From DATKZH01 sp964475955 (GTDB lineage: Bacteria > Planctomycetota > Planctomycetia > Pirellulales > Thermoguttaceae), in assembly GCA_964475955.1 (NCBI GenBank), contig CAYYZY010000081.1, forward strand, positions 1 to 32,155: 32,155 nucleotides of DNA, in the 5' to 3' direction. A model generated the notes under the pieces. That model searched no databases and was not told the origin of the DNA. It was given only the letters and a program-made list of their open reading frames with translations. The position numbers and the translations under genes were made by a program. Shown here in pieces: positions 23,705-32,008 of this stretch; the stretch's first letter is position 1, and each line of letters starts with the position of its first letter.

Positions 23705-25738
23705 ATGCAACGATTGCACGGGAGCGGCGGTCCGTGCATCTGGCCCCATGACGGGGGCTATGTGTTCCCCTCACTAGAGCGGTCAGGCATGGAGCTTCCC
23801 CCTCGTCCACGCGGCGACGAACTGCTGAGGCCCGGCGAACTGGCCCGCCTCCGCATGCACCTGCGTACACTCGCTCCCAAGCACGACCTGCGGAGCGTGA
23901 TCGCCTACGCGTTCGATTTCCGCACGCGCATGCTCCCCTTCTTCGGAGCCGACGTGAGGATGGCGCCGGCCGGCGTGCGCGCAATCGGGTCGGCAATGGC
24001 CGACGTCGGCTTGGCCAAGACCCGGATCGTGCTCCAGCAGTGGAACCGGAACTTCCGGCCATCGCAGATGCGGCTCGACGGGCGCATCCCCGACCTGTTC
24101 CTGGTGTCGAGCATGCACCTGCACTTCGCCCCGTGCCGGGCGATGCTCCGCGACGTTTGCCGCATCGAGCCGGCCAGGCGGCCGTTGGTGATCGTGGGGG
24201 GACCCAAGGTGATCTACGAGCCGTGGTCCGTATTCCGCGCCGGCCCGGAGGACCCCGGCGGGGCCGACGTGGCCGTCACCGGCGAGGAGTACGTCCTGCT
24301 CGGGTTGCTGGAGGTGTTGCTGTCGGTCCGCGGGCCGAACGAATCGATGCGGTCGGCCTTCCTTCGGGCGCGCGACGGCGGCGCGCTCGACGGCGTGCCC
24401 GGCCTCGTCTACGCGCGGACCGACCGCCGGGGCGTCGCGGAAGAGTTGGTCGACACGGGCATCCAGCGGCTCGTCGGCGATCTCGACGAAACGCCCCACC
24501 CAGCCCTGGGATACGCACTCCTGGAGCCGCCCAGCGACCGGCCCACGCTCGGCCCGCGGGCGCTGGCCCCCGACCGGGTGCGCAAGCACAGCCGGATCGC
24601 GTCGATCGTTCTCACGCTGGGGTGCAAGTTCGGCTGTCCTTATTGCCCGATCCCCGCCTACAACCAGCGGCAGTACCGCACGAAGAGCGGGGAGCGGGTG
24701 AGCGACGAGATCGATCGGATCTCCAGCAAGTACGGGATACGGTTCTTCTTCGGGGCCGACGACAACTTCTTCAATGACCGAGAGCGCACCGTCGACGTCG
24801 CCCGGGCGCTGGCACGCAGAGTCGACGCCGGCTCCCGTCCGCACTGCAAGATCCGCTGGGGCACCGAGGCGACGGTGCGCGACGTGCTGCGTATGAAGGA
24901 CCATCTCGCGTTGGTCCGCAAGGCGGGGCTGTGGGCGCTGTGGATGGGCGTGGAAGACATGAGCGGCGCCCTGGTCAAAAAGGGCCAAAGCGCCGGGGAG
25001 ACGCTCGAGGCGTTCCGGCTGCTCCGCGAGAAGGGCATCTTCCCGGTCCCCATGATGATGCATCACGACGCGCAGCCGCTGGTTACCCTCCGCGGCAACG
25101 CCGGATTGCTCAACCAGTTGCGCCTACTGCGAAATGGTGGGGCCGTATATACCCAGATCACCATGCTCACCCCCTCCCCCGGCTCGAAGCTGTACGAGGA
25201 GACCTACACGTCCGGGCTGGCGTATGCGCGGGTGGGCGGCGCGTCGGTCGAGCCGCGGATCGTGGACGGAAACCACGTGGTCGCGTCGCGCCATCCGCAC
25301 CCCTGGATCAAGCAACTCAATCTGCTGGCGGCGTATCTCTACTTCTTCAACCCGCTGCGGCTGCTGGTTGCGCTGGCCTTTCCCAAGACGACGATCCCGC
25401 TGGCCGACGCCGAGACCTCGCCCCCCGACCGGCGCCAACCGAAGCCGTCGCTTAGGCGCCGAATCCTCCGGCGTATGAGCCGAAAAGCCCGCGCGCACCT
25501 GGCCGACGCCGGCGTGCAGGCGTTCGGCATGTGGGCCCTTGCGCACACGTTGCCCGCCATGCTGGGCTGGTGCCGGCGCCTCGTGCTGGGCAGGATCGAG
25601 CGCCACACCGACGCCCCGACCAGCCGGATCCCGATGCGCAGCCCCGAAGGCGGTCCGGCCAGCCACGCCTTGCCGGGCACGCCCTGCGCGCACGCCCCGG
25701 CGGCCGAATCGCGACCCCACCTCAAGAGGGCGGCGTGA
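23705..25738 (+). CDS. Radical SAM protein with B12-binding-like N-terminal domain
   Basis: 677 aa from the ATG at 23705, with GAGG seven bases upstream; Met29 (23789) is an alternative. Residues about 90-215 resemble a cobalamin-binding Rossmann domain (PDLFLVSSMHLHFAPCRAML, PLVIVGGPKVIYEP, GADVAVTGEEYVLLGLLEVL), but the DxHxxG cobalt-ligand motif is not visible. The radical SAM core starts near residue 298 with C307-KFG-C311-PY-C314, then IRFFFGADDNFFNDRERT, ALWMGVEDMSGALVKKGQ and TQITMLTPSPGSKLYEE. Two hydrophobic C-terminal stretches (AYLYFFNPLRLLVALAF; ALAHTLPAMLGWCRRLVLG) may sit at the membrane. The layout is like COG1032 enzymes that act on lipids or other hydrophobic substrates. No partner gene identifies the substrate. 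Confidence 0.85.
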   Translation: MQRLHGSGGPCIWPHDGGYVFPSLERSGMELPPRPRGDELLRPGELARLRMHLRTLAPKHDLRSVIAYAFDFRTRMLPFFGADVRMAPAGVRAIGSAMADVGLAKTRIVLQQWNRNFRPSQMRLDGRIPDLFLVSSMHLHFAPCRAMLRDVCRIEPARRPLVIVGGPKVIYEPWSVFRAGPEDPGGADVAVTGEEYVLLGLLEVLLSVRGPNESMRSAFLRARDGGALDGVPGLVYARTDRRGVAEELVDTGIQRLVGDLDETPHPALGYALLEPPSDRPTLGPRALAPDRVRKHSRIASIVLTLGCKFGCPYCPIPAYNQRQYRTKSGERVSDEIDRISSKYGIRFFFGADDNFFNDRERTVDVARALARRVDAGSRPHCKIRWGTEATVRDVLRMKDHLALVRKAGLWALWMGVEDMSGALVKKGQSAGETLEAFRLLREKGIFPVPMMMHHDAQPLVTLRGNAGLLNQLRLLRNGGAVYTQITMLTPSPGSKLYEETYTSGLAYARVGGASVEPRIVDGNHVVASRHPHPWIKQLNLLAAYLYFFNPLRLLVALAFPKTTIPLADAETSPPDRRQPKPSLRRRILRRMSRKARAHLADAGVQAFGMWALAHTLPAMLGWCRRLVLGRIERHTDAPTSRIPMRSPEGGPASHALPGTPCAHAPAAESRPHLKRAA

Positions 25739-25866
25739 ATCGCCAAGCCGCGCCCGCGCGCGAATTGCGCCGGCCTGTTTCCGGCTGAGCGGGGTCGAGG
25801 GCAGCCACTGAAAGCGACGAAAGCGATTTCCGCGCCCCCCTCCGCGGGCCGCCGCGCCCGCTCTCC

Positions 25867-25895
25867 TTGAAGGATCCCGCTCGACAAGGTACAAC
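25867..25895 (+). promoter_or_regulatory. Promoter candidate for the M2-type peptidase gene
   Basis: TTGAAG (25867-25872), 17 bp, TACAAC (25890-25895), about 118 bp before the start. Four of six bases match in each box. The rest of the 274-bp gap after the radical SAM gene shows nothing recognisable. Confidence 0.35.
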
Positions 25896-26012
25896 GGTTG
25901 CCAATGCCGTTCGCACGGCGCCGTCGCGCGGGGGATAGGCCACCGCGGAGTCGATTGCCGCGGGCGCGAGGGTGCCGTCCCCGTTCCGTGAAAGCAACCT
26001 ATCAGGAGACGA

Positions 26013-27770
26013 ATGATGCGGAGAACGATTTTCGCGGCCGCGATCCTTGTATTGATGGTTGCCGTCGGGCCTGCAGTCCTGCCTGCTGCGGCGCGCGGCG
26101 CAAGCGACGCCCCGAACGCCCGGTCCACCGACGCCCAGGAGCAGCAAGCCTTGAAAGACGAAGCCATCGCGTTTCTCAAGAAATACAATGCCGAGGTGGC
26201 GAAGCTCGACGTGAAGGCCGCCCTGGCCGCGTGGGCGGCCGCCAACTCGGGCAAGGAGGAGGACTTCGAGGCGGCGGCCGCCGCGTCGCTCGCCGTGCGC
26301 AAGTACCACAGCGACCCCCAGGTGTACCGGCGCATCGAGGAGCTGATGGAGGTCCGGGACGAGCTCCGCCCGGTGGCGGCCCGGGCGCTTCACATGGTCG
26401 AGCTGGCCTACAAGGCCAATCAGCTCCCGCTCGATCTGCTCGAGAAGATGGTCAAGCTCTCGACCCAGATCGAGCAGAGCATGAACACGTTCCGCGCGGA
26501 GTTCGAAGGCAAGAAGGTCACGAACAACGACCTTTTGGAGAGGATCCGCAAGGAGGACGACTCCGATCGCCGCCGCCGGATGTGGGAGGCGCTCAAGCAG
26601 GTCGGCGCCGTGGTCGCGCCGAAGCTCATCGAGCTGGCCCATCTGCGCAACGAGGCGGCCGGCAAGCTGGGATACGACGACTTCTGGGAGATGCGGATCC
26701 GCCTCCAGGAGCACGACCCCGAGCAGCTTTTGGCCATCTTCGACGAGCTGGAACGGCTCACGCGCGAGCCCTTCACCCGGATGAAGGCCGCCATGGACGC
26801 CGAGTTGGGCCGCCGATTCGGCGTCGCCCCCGAAGCGTTGATGCCCTGGCACTACGACAACCCGTTCTTCCAGGCGGCGCCGCCGTCGGAGGCCGTCGAC
26901 CTCGACGAGTTCTACCGGAAGAAGTCGAAGGAGGACGTCGTGAAGATCGCCCGCAGGTTCTACGGCGATGTCGGCCTGCCCATCGACGGGGTGATCGCCC
27001 GCAGCGACCTGTTCGAGCGCGAGGGGAAGGACCAGCACGCATTCTGCATCGACGTCGACCGCCGGGGCGACGTGCGCACGCTGTGCAACATCAAGCCGAC
27101 CGCGGACTGGATGGACACCATGCTCCACGAGCAGGGGCACGCGGTCTACGACCTGCACATCGACCGCCGGCTCCCCTTCAACCTCCGCGAGCCGGCCCAC
27201 ATCTTCACCACCGAGGGCGTGGCCATGCTCTTCGGCGCGTTGGCAAAAACGCCCTCCTGGATGGTGGCCTACGCGGGCGCCGACGCCGACCGGGTCGACG
27301 AGGTCGCCGAAGCGATCCTCGAACAGCGGCGCCGCGAGCAGTTGATCTTTGCCCGGTGGACGCTCGTCATGCTCCACTTCGAGAAGGCGTTCTACGAAGA
27401 CCCGGACCGCGGGCTCAACGCGCTCTGGTGGGACACCAAGCAGCGCTACCAGCAGCTCAACCGCCCGGCCGGGCGCGACCTGCCCGACTGGGCGGCCAAG
27501 CCGCACTTCACCGTGGCGCCGGTCTACTACCACAACTACATGCTGGGCGAGACGTTCGCGGCCCAGTTGCGGCACGTCCTCTCGGAGCTAGCCGGGCACG
27601 AAGGCCCGACCTCCGAGCTGAGCTTCGTCGGCCGCGAGGAGTTCGGCGAATACCTCAAGGCCAAGGTGTTCAAGCCGGGCGCGGCCATGCCGTGGCCCCG
27701 CTTCGTGCGCCGCGCCACCGGCGAGCCGCTCACCGCCAAGTACTTCGCCGCCGAAGTCACCGCCCCGTAG
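26013..27770 (+). CDS. Exported M2-family (ACE-like) zinc metallopeptidase
   Basis: 585 aa with a signal peptide (about residues 1-28, IFAAAILVLMVAVGPAVLPAAARG). The next Met codon (26016) has better spacing to AGGAGA at 26004-26009 and may be the true start. The protein is largely helical. The zinc site is H372-E-Q-G-H376 in MLHEQGHAVYDLHID, with the third ligand E401 in IFTTEGVAMLFG, 29 residues after the first His, as in gluzincins. LPFNLREPAH and PVYYHNYMLGETFAAQL are close to peptidyl-dipeptidase A motifs, so M2 is preferred over the related M3 family. Its probable role is peptide trimming in the periplasm. The stop codon TAG lies inside the first bases of a palindromic repeat. Confidence 0.87.
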   Translation: MMRRTIFAAAILVLMVAVGPAVLPAAARGASDAPNARSTDAQEQQALKDEAIAFLKKYNAEVAKLDVKAALAAWAAANSGKEEDFEAAAAASLAVRKYHSDPQVYRRIEELMEVRDELRPVAARALHMVELAYKANQLPLDLLEKMVKLSTQIEQSMNTFRAEFEGKKVTNNDLLERIRKEDDSDRRRRMWEALKQVGAVVAPKLIELAHLRNEAAGKLGYDDFWEMRIRLQEHDPEQLLAIFDELERLTREPFTRMKAAMDAELGRRFGVAPEALMPWHYDNPFFQAAPPSEAVDLDEFYRKKSKEDVVKIARRFYGDVGLPIDGVIARSDLFEREGKDQHAFCIDVDRRGDVRTLCNIKPTADWMDTMLHEQGHAVYDLHIDRRLPFNLREPAHIFTTEGVAMLFGALAKTPSWMVAYAGADADRVDEVAEAILEQRRREQLIFARWTLVMLHFEKAFYEDPDRGLNALWWDTKQRYQQLNRPAGRDLPDWAAKPHFTVAPVYYHNYMLGETFAAQLRHVLSELAGHEGPTSELSFVGREEFGEYLKAKVFKPGAAMPWPRFVRRATGEPLTAKYFAAEVTAP

Positions 27771-27793
27771 GGTGGGTGCTTGCACCCACGCGG
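27766..27793. repeat. Palindromic repeat in the convergent gap
   Basis: GTGGGTGC-TT-GCACCCAC (27772-27789) is a perfect 8-bp stem. Bases 27776-27793 are identical to 11-28. It separates the peptidase stop from the convergent DUF1080 stop at 27812 and could serve as a terminator for both, though it lacks a T-run. Confidence 0.75.
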
Positions 27794-27811
27794 CTTGGCG
27801 GCTTCACCGCG

Positions 27812-28459
27812 TCACTTGAGCCTGCGGACCTTGAGGTTGCGCCAGCGCACGAAGAGCGGCTCTTCGCGGCCGCCCACGCCGTGCACCTGGAGCCCGATGA
27901 GGCCCTCCCGGGCGGACTCCTCGTCGGTCAGGTCGGCGACCGGCTGGTCGTTGATCCAGGTCTTGATGTGGGGGCCTTGGGCGAGCACGCGGTAACGGTT
28001 CCACTGGCCGCGCCGGAAGGCGTCGCGCTGCTTGCGGTCCTGGCTCAGCCAGCCCCGCCCGGTCGCCTCGCCGTAGATGTACCCGGCCCCGCTCGGGGAG
28101 GTCGAAATCTCGACCTGGGGTCCCCACACCCGGTCGTTCTTTTTGATGTTGCTGCGGATCTGCACGCCGCTATTGAGCGCGTCGTCGACCTTGACCTCGA
28201 AGACCAGCTCGAAGTCGGCGAACCGCTCCTTGGTGCAGAGGAACGAGTTCTGGGTGTTGGGGACGGAATGGCCGACGATCGCCCCGTCATCCACCTTGTA
28301 CACGGCCTTGCCGCCGTGCTGCTCCCAGCCGTCGAGGCTCTTGCCGTCGAACAGCGGCCGCCACTTGCCCTCCTCGCCCTTCGGCTCGGCGGCCGAAACC
28401 GCACCGGCCACCGCCACCAACAGGGCCGCCAGAACGCTCATCACCGCGTGCCGTCTCAT
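27812..28459 (-). CDS. Exported single-domain DUF1080 protein
   Basis: 215 aa. AAGGAG lies seven bases before the start. A signal peptide covers about residues 1-24 (VMSVLAALLVAVAGAVSAAE). The rest is one DUF1080 / 3-keto-disaccharide hydrolase domain, a concanavalin-like jelly roll: WRPLFDGKSLDGWEQHGG, YKVDDGAIVGHS, NSFLCTKERFADFELVFEVKVDD, NSGVQIRSN, GQWNRYRVLAQG, TWINDQPVADL, LFVRWRNLKVRRL. Length is normal for the single-domain form. It is the last of three minus-strand genes (isomerase-like, sulfatase, DUF1080) but has its own promoter candidate, so it may be expressed independently. Confidence 0.9.
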   Translation of the reverse strand: MRRHAVMSVLAALLVAVAGAVSAAEPKGEEGKWRPLFDGKSLDGWEQHGGKAVYKVDDGAIVGHSVPNTQNSFLCTKERFADFELVFEVKVDDALNSGVQIRSNIKKNDRVWGPQVEISTSPSGAGYIYGEATGRGWLSQDRKQRDAFRRGQWNRYRVLAQGPHIKTWINDQPVADLTDEESAREGLIGLQVHGVGGREEPLFVRWRNLKVRRLK

Positions 28460-28530
28460 GGGATGCTCCTTTCAGTACAGGGATTGCCGAGCCCAACGGA
28501 ATATGGCGCGCTTGTGCGCACACCCGGTTG

Positions 28531-28559
28531 AGTCTAGCCAGGGCGGGAGAGGGCCGCAA
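28531..28559 (-). promoter_or_regulatory. Promoter candidate for the DUF1080 gene
   Basis: Minus strand TTGCGG (28554-28559), 17 bp, TAGACT (28531-28536), giving a leader of about 65 nt. Spacing is good; the boxes are moderate. Confidence 0.4.
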
Positions 28560-28585
28560 GACGCGTCTTCCCGAGCCCTCTCGCA

Positions 28586-28614
28586 TCTCTGTGACCTCCG
28601 TGCTCTCTGTGGTT
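28586..28614 (+). repeat. Phrase-like dispersed sequence
   Basis: The stretch gtgacctccgtgctctctgt within 28586-28614 follows the same rhythm as 12882-12910 (both contain cgtgctct, with gtg/gcg-type triplets around it). Its function is unknown. It lies in the 181-bp gap between the sulfatase and DUF1080 genes. Confidence 0.35.
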
Positions 28615-28640
28615 TCCATTCGCGCAGGCCAGAAAACCCC

Positions 28641-30824
28641 TTACCAGCGGGCTCGCCGAGACGGCTCCACCACCACCGTCGCCCGGCCGATCCGGCCGTC
28701 GAACGGGAACGGCGCCGCGTAATCGCCCACGGCGCCCTTGGCGTCGCGGCCGACCTGGAGGCCGTCGAGCGGCATCTTCTCGAGCGGGCCCGGCACTTTG
28801 CCGCGGCCGATCGGGTCGTCGTTCAGGGTCAGGGTGACCTGGCCCGACTTGTCGAGCTTTGCGGTCACGGTGGCCGCCTCGGAGGGCAGGGCGTCGTCCG
28901 TGGCGACGGCGGCCAGGTGCCCGCGGCGCCGCATGGCGAAGTGGAGCTTGCCGTCCTCGACGTAGAGCGAGTAGCCCTGCGCGCTTCCACCCTGAGCCAA
29001 CAGCACGCCCCGCCGGCCCGGCCGGTCGATCTCGACGGTGATCGCCAGCGGCCTGCCCACCACGTAGGGTGCCTTATCCCGCGGCAGGTCGTCGCCCGGG
29101 GCCAGCTCGAACCGCTTCTTCTTGCTGAACTTTTCGGGCTTCGGCTTGCCGCGCCACGCCCCCAGCGGGAGGACCATCGCCCGTTCGGCGTAGGCGTCCC
29201 ACTTGGCGGCCAGTTTTTCGACCAGTTCGGGCCGGTCGGCGGCCAGGTCGTGGAGCTCGGTGCGGTCGGCCTCCATGTCGTACAGCTCCCAGGGCCGGTT
29301 CTCCTTGGCCACGAGCTTCCACTTGCCGTCGCGGATCGCGCGGTTCCCCTCGTGCTCCCAGAAGATGGGGTTCTCGCGCCCCAGGGGTTCGTTCTCGAAG
29401 GCGGGAGCCAGGCTGGTGCCCTCCATGGGCGTGACGGCCCGGCCGTCGCGCCAGTCGGGGTATTCGGCCCCGGCCACGTCGACGCACGTGGCCATCAGGT
29501 CGACGAGGTGGCCCGGCTGGTGCTCCAGCTCGCCCTTGCGCCGGATCCCCCCGGGCCAGTGGGCCACCAGCGGCGTGGAGATGCCCCCCTCATGCACGAA
29601 ATGCTTGTACTCCCGGAACGGCGTGTTCGAGACGTTCGCCCAGTTGATCCCGTAGGCGATGTACGTGTCCTCCGGACCGGGCATCACGCCGGGGCCCATC
29701 AGCGTGGGCACGCCGGCGCGGTTCTGCTTGGGGATCACGTCGAGGCGGATGGCGTCGGCGGCGATCTTGGGCAGCGACGCCTCGGCGGGCCGCTTCCCGT
29801 CGCCGCGCCGCCCCACGCCCTCCTGGCACGCGCCGTTGTCCTGGAGGAAGAAGAGGAGCGTGTCGTCGAGCTGGCCGTTCCGCTCGAGCGTGTCGACGAT
29901 CCGGCCGATGCCCGTGTCCATGTTCGTGATCATTGCGGCGTAGACCTCCATGCACCGGGCTTCCCACGCCTTGTGTTCGACCGCGTCCCAATCGCCCTCC
30001 CGGGGGCTGAGATCCCAGGCTGGGTCGATCAGCCCCATTTCGCGCAACCGCTGGAAGCGTGCCCGGCGGACGGGCGCGTAACCGGCGTCGTAGCGCCCGT
30101 GGTACGGCTCGATATCCTCCTCCAGCGCGTGCATCGGCCAGTGGGCGCACGTGTAGGCGACGTACATGAAGAGCGGCTTGTCGCGCCGCTGCCGGAAGTG
30201 CTCGTCGATGAACCGCACGGCGTGGTCGCTGACGGCGTCGGTGTAGTAGAACACGTCGGGCTGGTACTCGGGGTCGGCGAAGGGGGAGATCATCGTGTTG
30301 TCGCGGGTGAGCGTGCCCGGGTCGTAGAAACTGCCCGTCCCGGTGATCGTGCCGTAGAAGCGGTCGAACCCGCGTTGGAGGGGCCAGTTGTGTTTGGGGC
30401 CTTCGGGCTGGGTTTCCTTGGTGACGTGCCACTTGCCCACGGCGTAGGTGGCGTAGCCGGCCGGCCGGAGCACCTCGGCGATGGTCACGCACTGCCGGTT
30501 CAGGTCGCCGCGGTAGCCGTCGTACCCGCGATCGGTCATCATCCACCCGACGCCGGCCTGGTGCGGGTAGAGCCCGGTGAGGATCGACGCCCGGGTGGGG
30601 CAGCACCGGGCCGTGTTGTAGAACTGGGTGAATCGGAGTCCGCCGGCCGCGAGCTGGTCGAGCCGGGGCGTGCCGATTTCGCCGCCGTAGCAGCCGAGGT
30701 CGGAGTAGCCCATGTCGTCCGACATGACGATCACGATGTTCGGCCGCTCGGCCGCGAAAGCCGCGGGCCGCGCCGCCACACAGCCGGCGATTGCCACTAC
30801 GGGGATAAGCCAGGTACGCCACAT
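28641..30824 (-). CDS. Exported arylsulfatase with extra C-terminal domain
   Basis: 727 aa from the ATG at 30824, preceded by GAGGTG; an in-frame ATG at 30875 adds 17 residues without signal character. A signal peptide covers about residues 1-25. The sulfatase domain begins PNIVIVMSDDMGYSDLGCYG (Asp36, Asp37 bind the metal). The formylglycine motif is canonical, C74-C-P-T-R78 in ARCCPTRASILTGLYPHQAG. Further hallmarks are YAVGKWHVT, FMYVAYTCAHWPMHA, DNGACQEG, FVHEGGISTPLVAHWPGG and WELYDMEADRTELHDLA. From about residue 580 an added beta-rich domain (VVGRPLAITVEIDRPGRRGVLLAQGG, GRIGRATVVVE) resembles a LamG-like jelly roll, perhaps a binding module. It needs an FGE-type enzyme for maturation, not present here. 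It sits between the isomerase-like and DUF1080 genes. Confidence 0.92.
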   Translation of the reverse strand: MWRTWLIPVVAIAGCVAARPAAFAAERPNIVIVMSDDMGYSDLGCYGGEIGTPRLDQLAAGGLRFTQFYNTARCCPTRASILTGLYPHQAGVGWMMTDRGYDGYRGDLNRQCVTIAEVLRPAGYATYAVGKWHVTKETQPEGPKHNWPLQRGFDRFYGTITGTGSFYDPGTLTRDNTMISPFADPEYQPDVFYYTDAVSDHAVRFIDEHFRQRRDKPLFMYVAYTCAHWPMHALEEDIEPYHGRYDAGYAPVRRARFQRLREMGLIDPAWDLSPREGDWDAVEHKAWEARCMEVYAAMITNMDTGIGRIVDTLERNGQLDDTLLFFLQDNGACQEGVGRRGDGKRPAEASLPKIAADAIRLDVIPKQNRAGVPTLMGPGVMPGPEDTYIAYGINWANVSNTPFREYKHFVHEGGISTPLVAHWPGGIRRKGELEHQPGHLVDLMATCVDVAGAEYPDWRDGRAVTPMEGTSLAPAFENEPLGRENPIFWEHEGNRAIRDGKWKLVAKENRPWELYDMEADRTELHDLAADRPELVEKLAAKWDAYAERAMVLPLGAWRGKPKPEKFSKKKRFELAPGDDLPRDKAPYVVGRPLAITVEIDRPGRRGVLLAQGGSAQGYSLYVEDGKLHFAMRRRGHLAAVATDDALPSEAATVTAKLDKSGQVTLTLNDDPIGRGKVPGPLEKMPLDGLQVGRDAKGAVGDYAAPFPFDGRIGRATVVVEPSRRARW

Positions 30825-30927
30825 GGTTCGACACCTCAGGGTTCGGGAAACGGACGATCGACACCGTCCTTTCACTGGTTCCCAAGCTGGAGCCTGGAAA
30901 CGAGGGCAGGCTACGGGACCGACCGCC

Positions 30928-31830
30928 TCACACGTCGCAGATCGCGACGGCCTGGCGGAGGCTGGCCAGGGCGTCGTCGCGTTGGGGGACGAACTCCTGC
31001 CCCACGTAGCCCGAGAAGCCCGTGTCGACGATCGCCCGCATCAGCTTCGCGTAGTCGAGCTGCTGGCTGTCGTCGATCTCGTTCCGCCCGGGATAGCCGC
31101 CGGTATGGTAATGGCCCCAGCAGTCGGCGTGTTTGCGGATGTCGGCCAGCGGGTCTTCCTTCATCATGGCCGCGTGGTAGACGTCGTAGAGCACCTTCAC
31201 GCGCGGCGATCCCACGCGATGGACCAGCTCGACGCACCACGCGGTCGAGTCGGCCATGTAGTCCTTGTGGTCGATCGAGTTGAGCAGCTCCAGGCAGACG
31301 GTGACCTTCTTCTTCTCGGCGTAGGGGGCGATCTGCTTCAGGCCGGCGACGCAGTGGTCGAGCCCTTCCGTGTCGTCCATGCCCTCGCGGTTGCCCGAAA
31401 GCGTGATCACGTTGGGGAAGCCGGCGGCCGCCGTGGCGTCGATCGAGTTGCGGACTTTGCCCAGGCATTCCTCGTGGTTCTCCAGCCGGTTGATCCCCTT
31501 GGCGATGCCGTGGCTGGGCGTCATGGCGCAGATCAGCCCGTGTTTTCGGAGCACCGGCCATTGGTCCGGCTTGACCAGCTCGATCGACTTGAGGCCCATC
31601 TCGGCGCAGGCGGCCGTGAACGCGTCGAGGCTCATGCCCGACTTCTTCAGGAATCGGCGGTAGCACCAGAGGCAGACCGACTGGTTGACGCGCCCATTCC
31701 GTTCGACCGCACCGGCAGCGCTCCCCCACGGCCAGGCCACGCCCAGGCCGGCGGCGCCCAGCCTGCCCAGCGCCCGGCGGCGGCAAATGGTAGCGTGGTT
31801 TGACGCGTTCCTATCTCGCGATGATTCCAT
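30928..31830 (-). CDS. Tat-exported xylose-isomerase-like TIM-barrel protein (hydroxypyruvate isomerase type)
   Basis: 300 aa from the ATG at 31830, with AAGGAG six bases upstream. The N-terminus has a twin-arginine motif (CRRRALGRLGAAGLGVAWPWG), so Tat export is likely. The remainder is an AP-endonuclease-2 / xylose-isomerase-like barrel close to the hydroxypyruvate isomerase group: GLKSIELVKPDQWP, VCLELLNSIDHKDYM (catalytic-type Glu), VKVLYDVYHAAMM, GHYHTGGYPGRNEIDD and GYVGQEFVP (second Glu). It could isomerise or epimerise a sugar or keto-sugar outside the cytoplasm. It precedes a sulfatase (103 bp gap) and a DUF1080 gene on the same strand. Confidence 0.87.
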   Translation of the reverse strand: MESSRDRNASNHATICRRRALGRLGAAGLGVAWPWGSAAGAVERNGRVNQSVCLWCYRRFLKKSGMSLDAFTAACAEMGLKSIELVKPDQWPVLRKHGLICAMTPSHGIAKGINRLENHEECLGKVRNSIDATAAAGFPNVITLSGNREGMDDTEGLDHCVAGLKQIAPYAEKKKVTVCLELLNSIDHKDYMADSTAWCVELVHRVGSPRVKVLYDVYHAAMMKEDPLADIRKHADCWGHYHTGGYPGRNEIDDSQQLDYAKLMRAIVDTGFSGYVGQEFVPQRDDALASLRQAVAICDV

Positions 31831-31894
31831 CGATGGCTCCTTGTTGCGGAAGACGGCGGCGCGGGCCCCCTCGCTCGCGCCCGCGCACGTCCCG

Positions 31895-31923
31895 ATCCTA
31901 ACCTGGAACCGCCCGCGGAGCAA
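31895..31923 (-). promoter_or_regulatory. Promoter candidate for the isomerase-like gene
   Basis: Minus strand TTGCTC (31918-31923), 17 bp, TAGGAT (31895-31900), with a leader of about 60 nt. It is divergent from the promoter at 31938-31966. Confidence 0.45.
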
Positions 31924-31937
31924 CGCGCCGGGCCGTT

Positions 31938-31966
31938 TTGACAGCCCTGCGGGCGCGGCGTAGAAT
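31938..31966 (+). promoter_or_regulatory. Strong sigma70-like promoter for the URO-D-like gene
   Basis: TTGACA (31938-31943), 17 bp, TAGAAT (31961-31966): a perfect -35, five of six -10 bases and optimal spacing, 42 bp before the ATG at 32009. Confidence 0.65.
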
Positions 31967-32008
31967 CGGCATCGCCGTCCATGTCGACAACGTCCCCAGG
32001 TGCCCCCA

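Noticed and set aside
28077..31283. A 1068-aa plus-strand frame
   Set aside because: Antisense to the sulfatase and its neighbours, with no recognisable motif.
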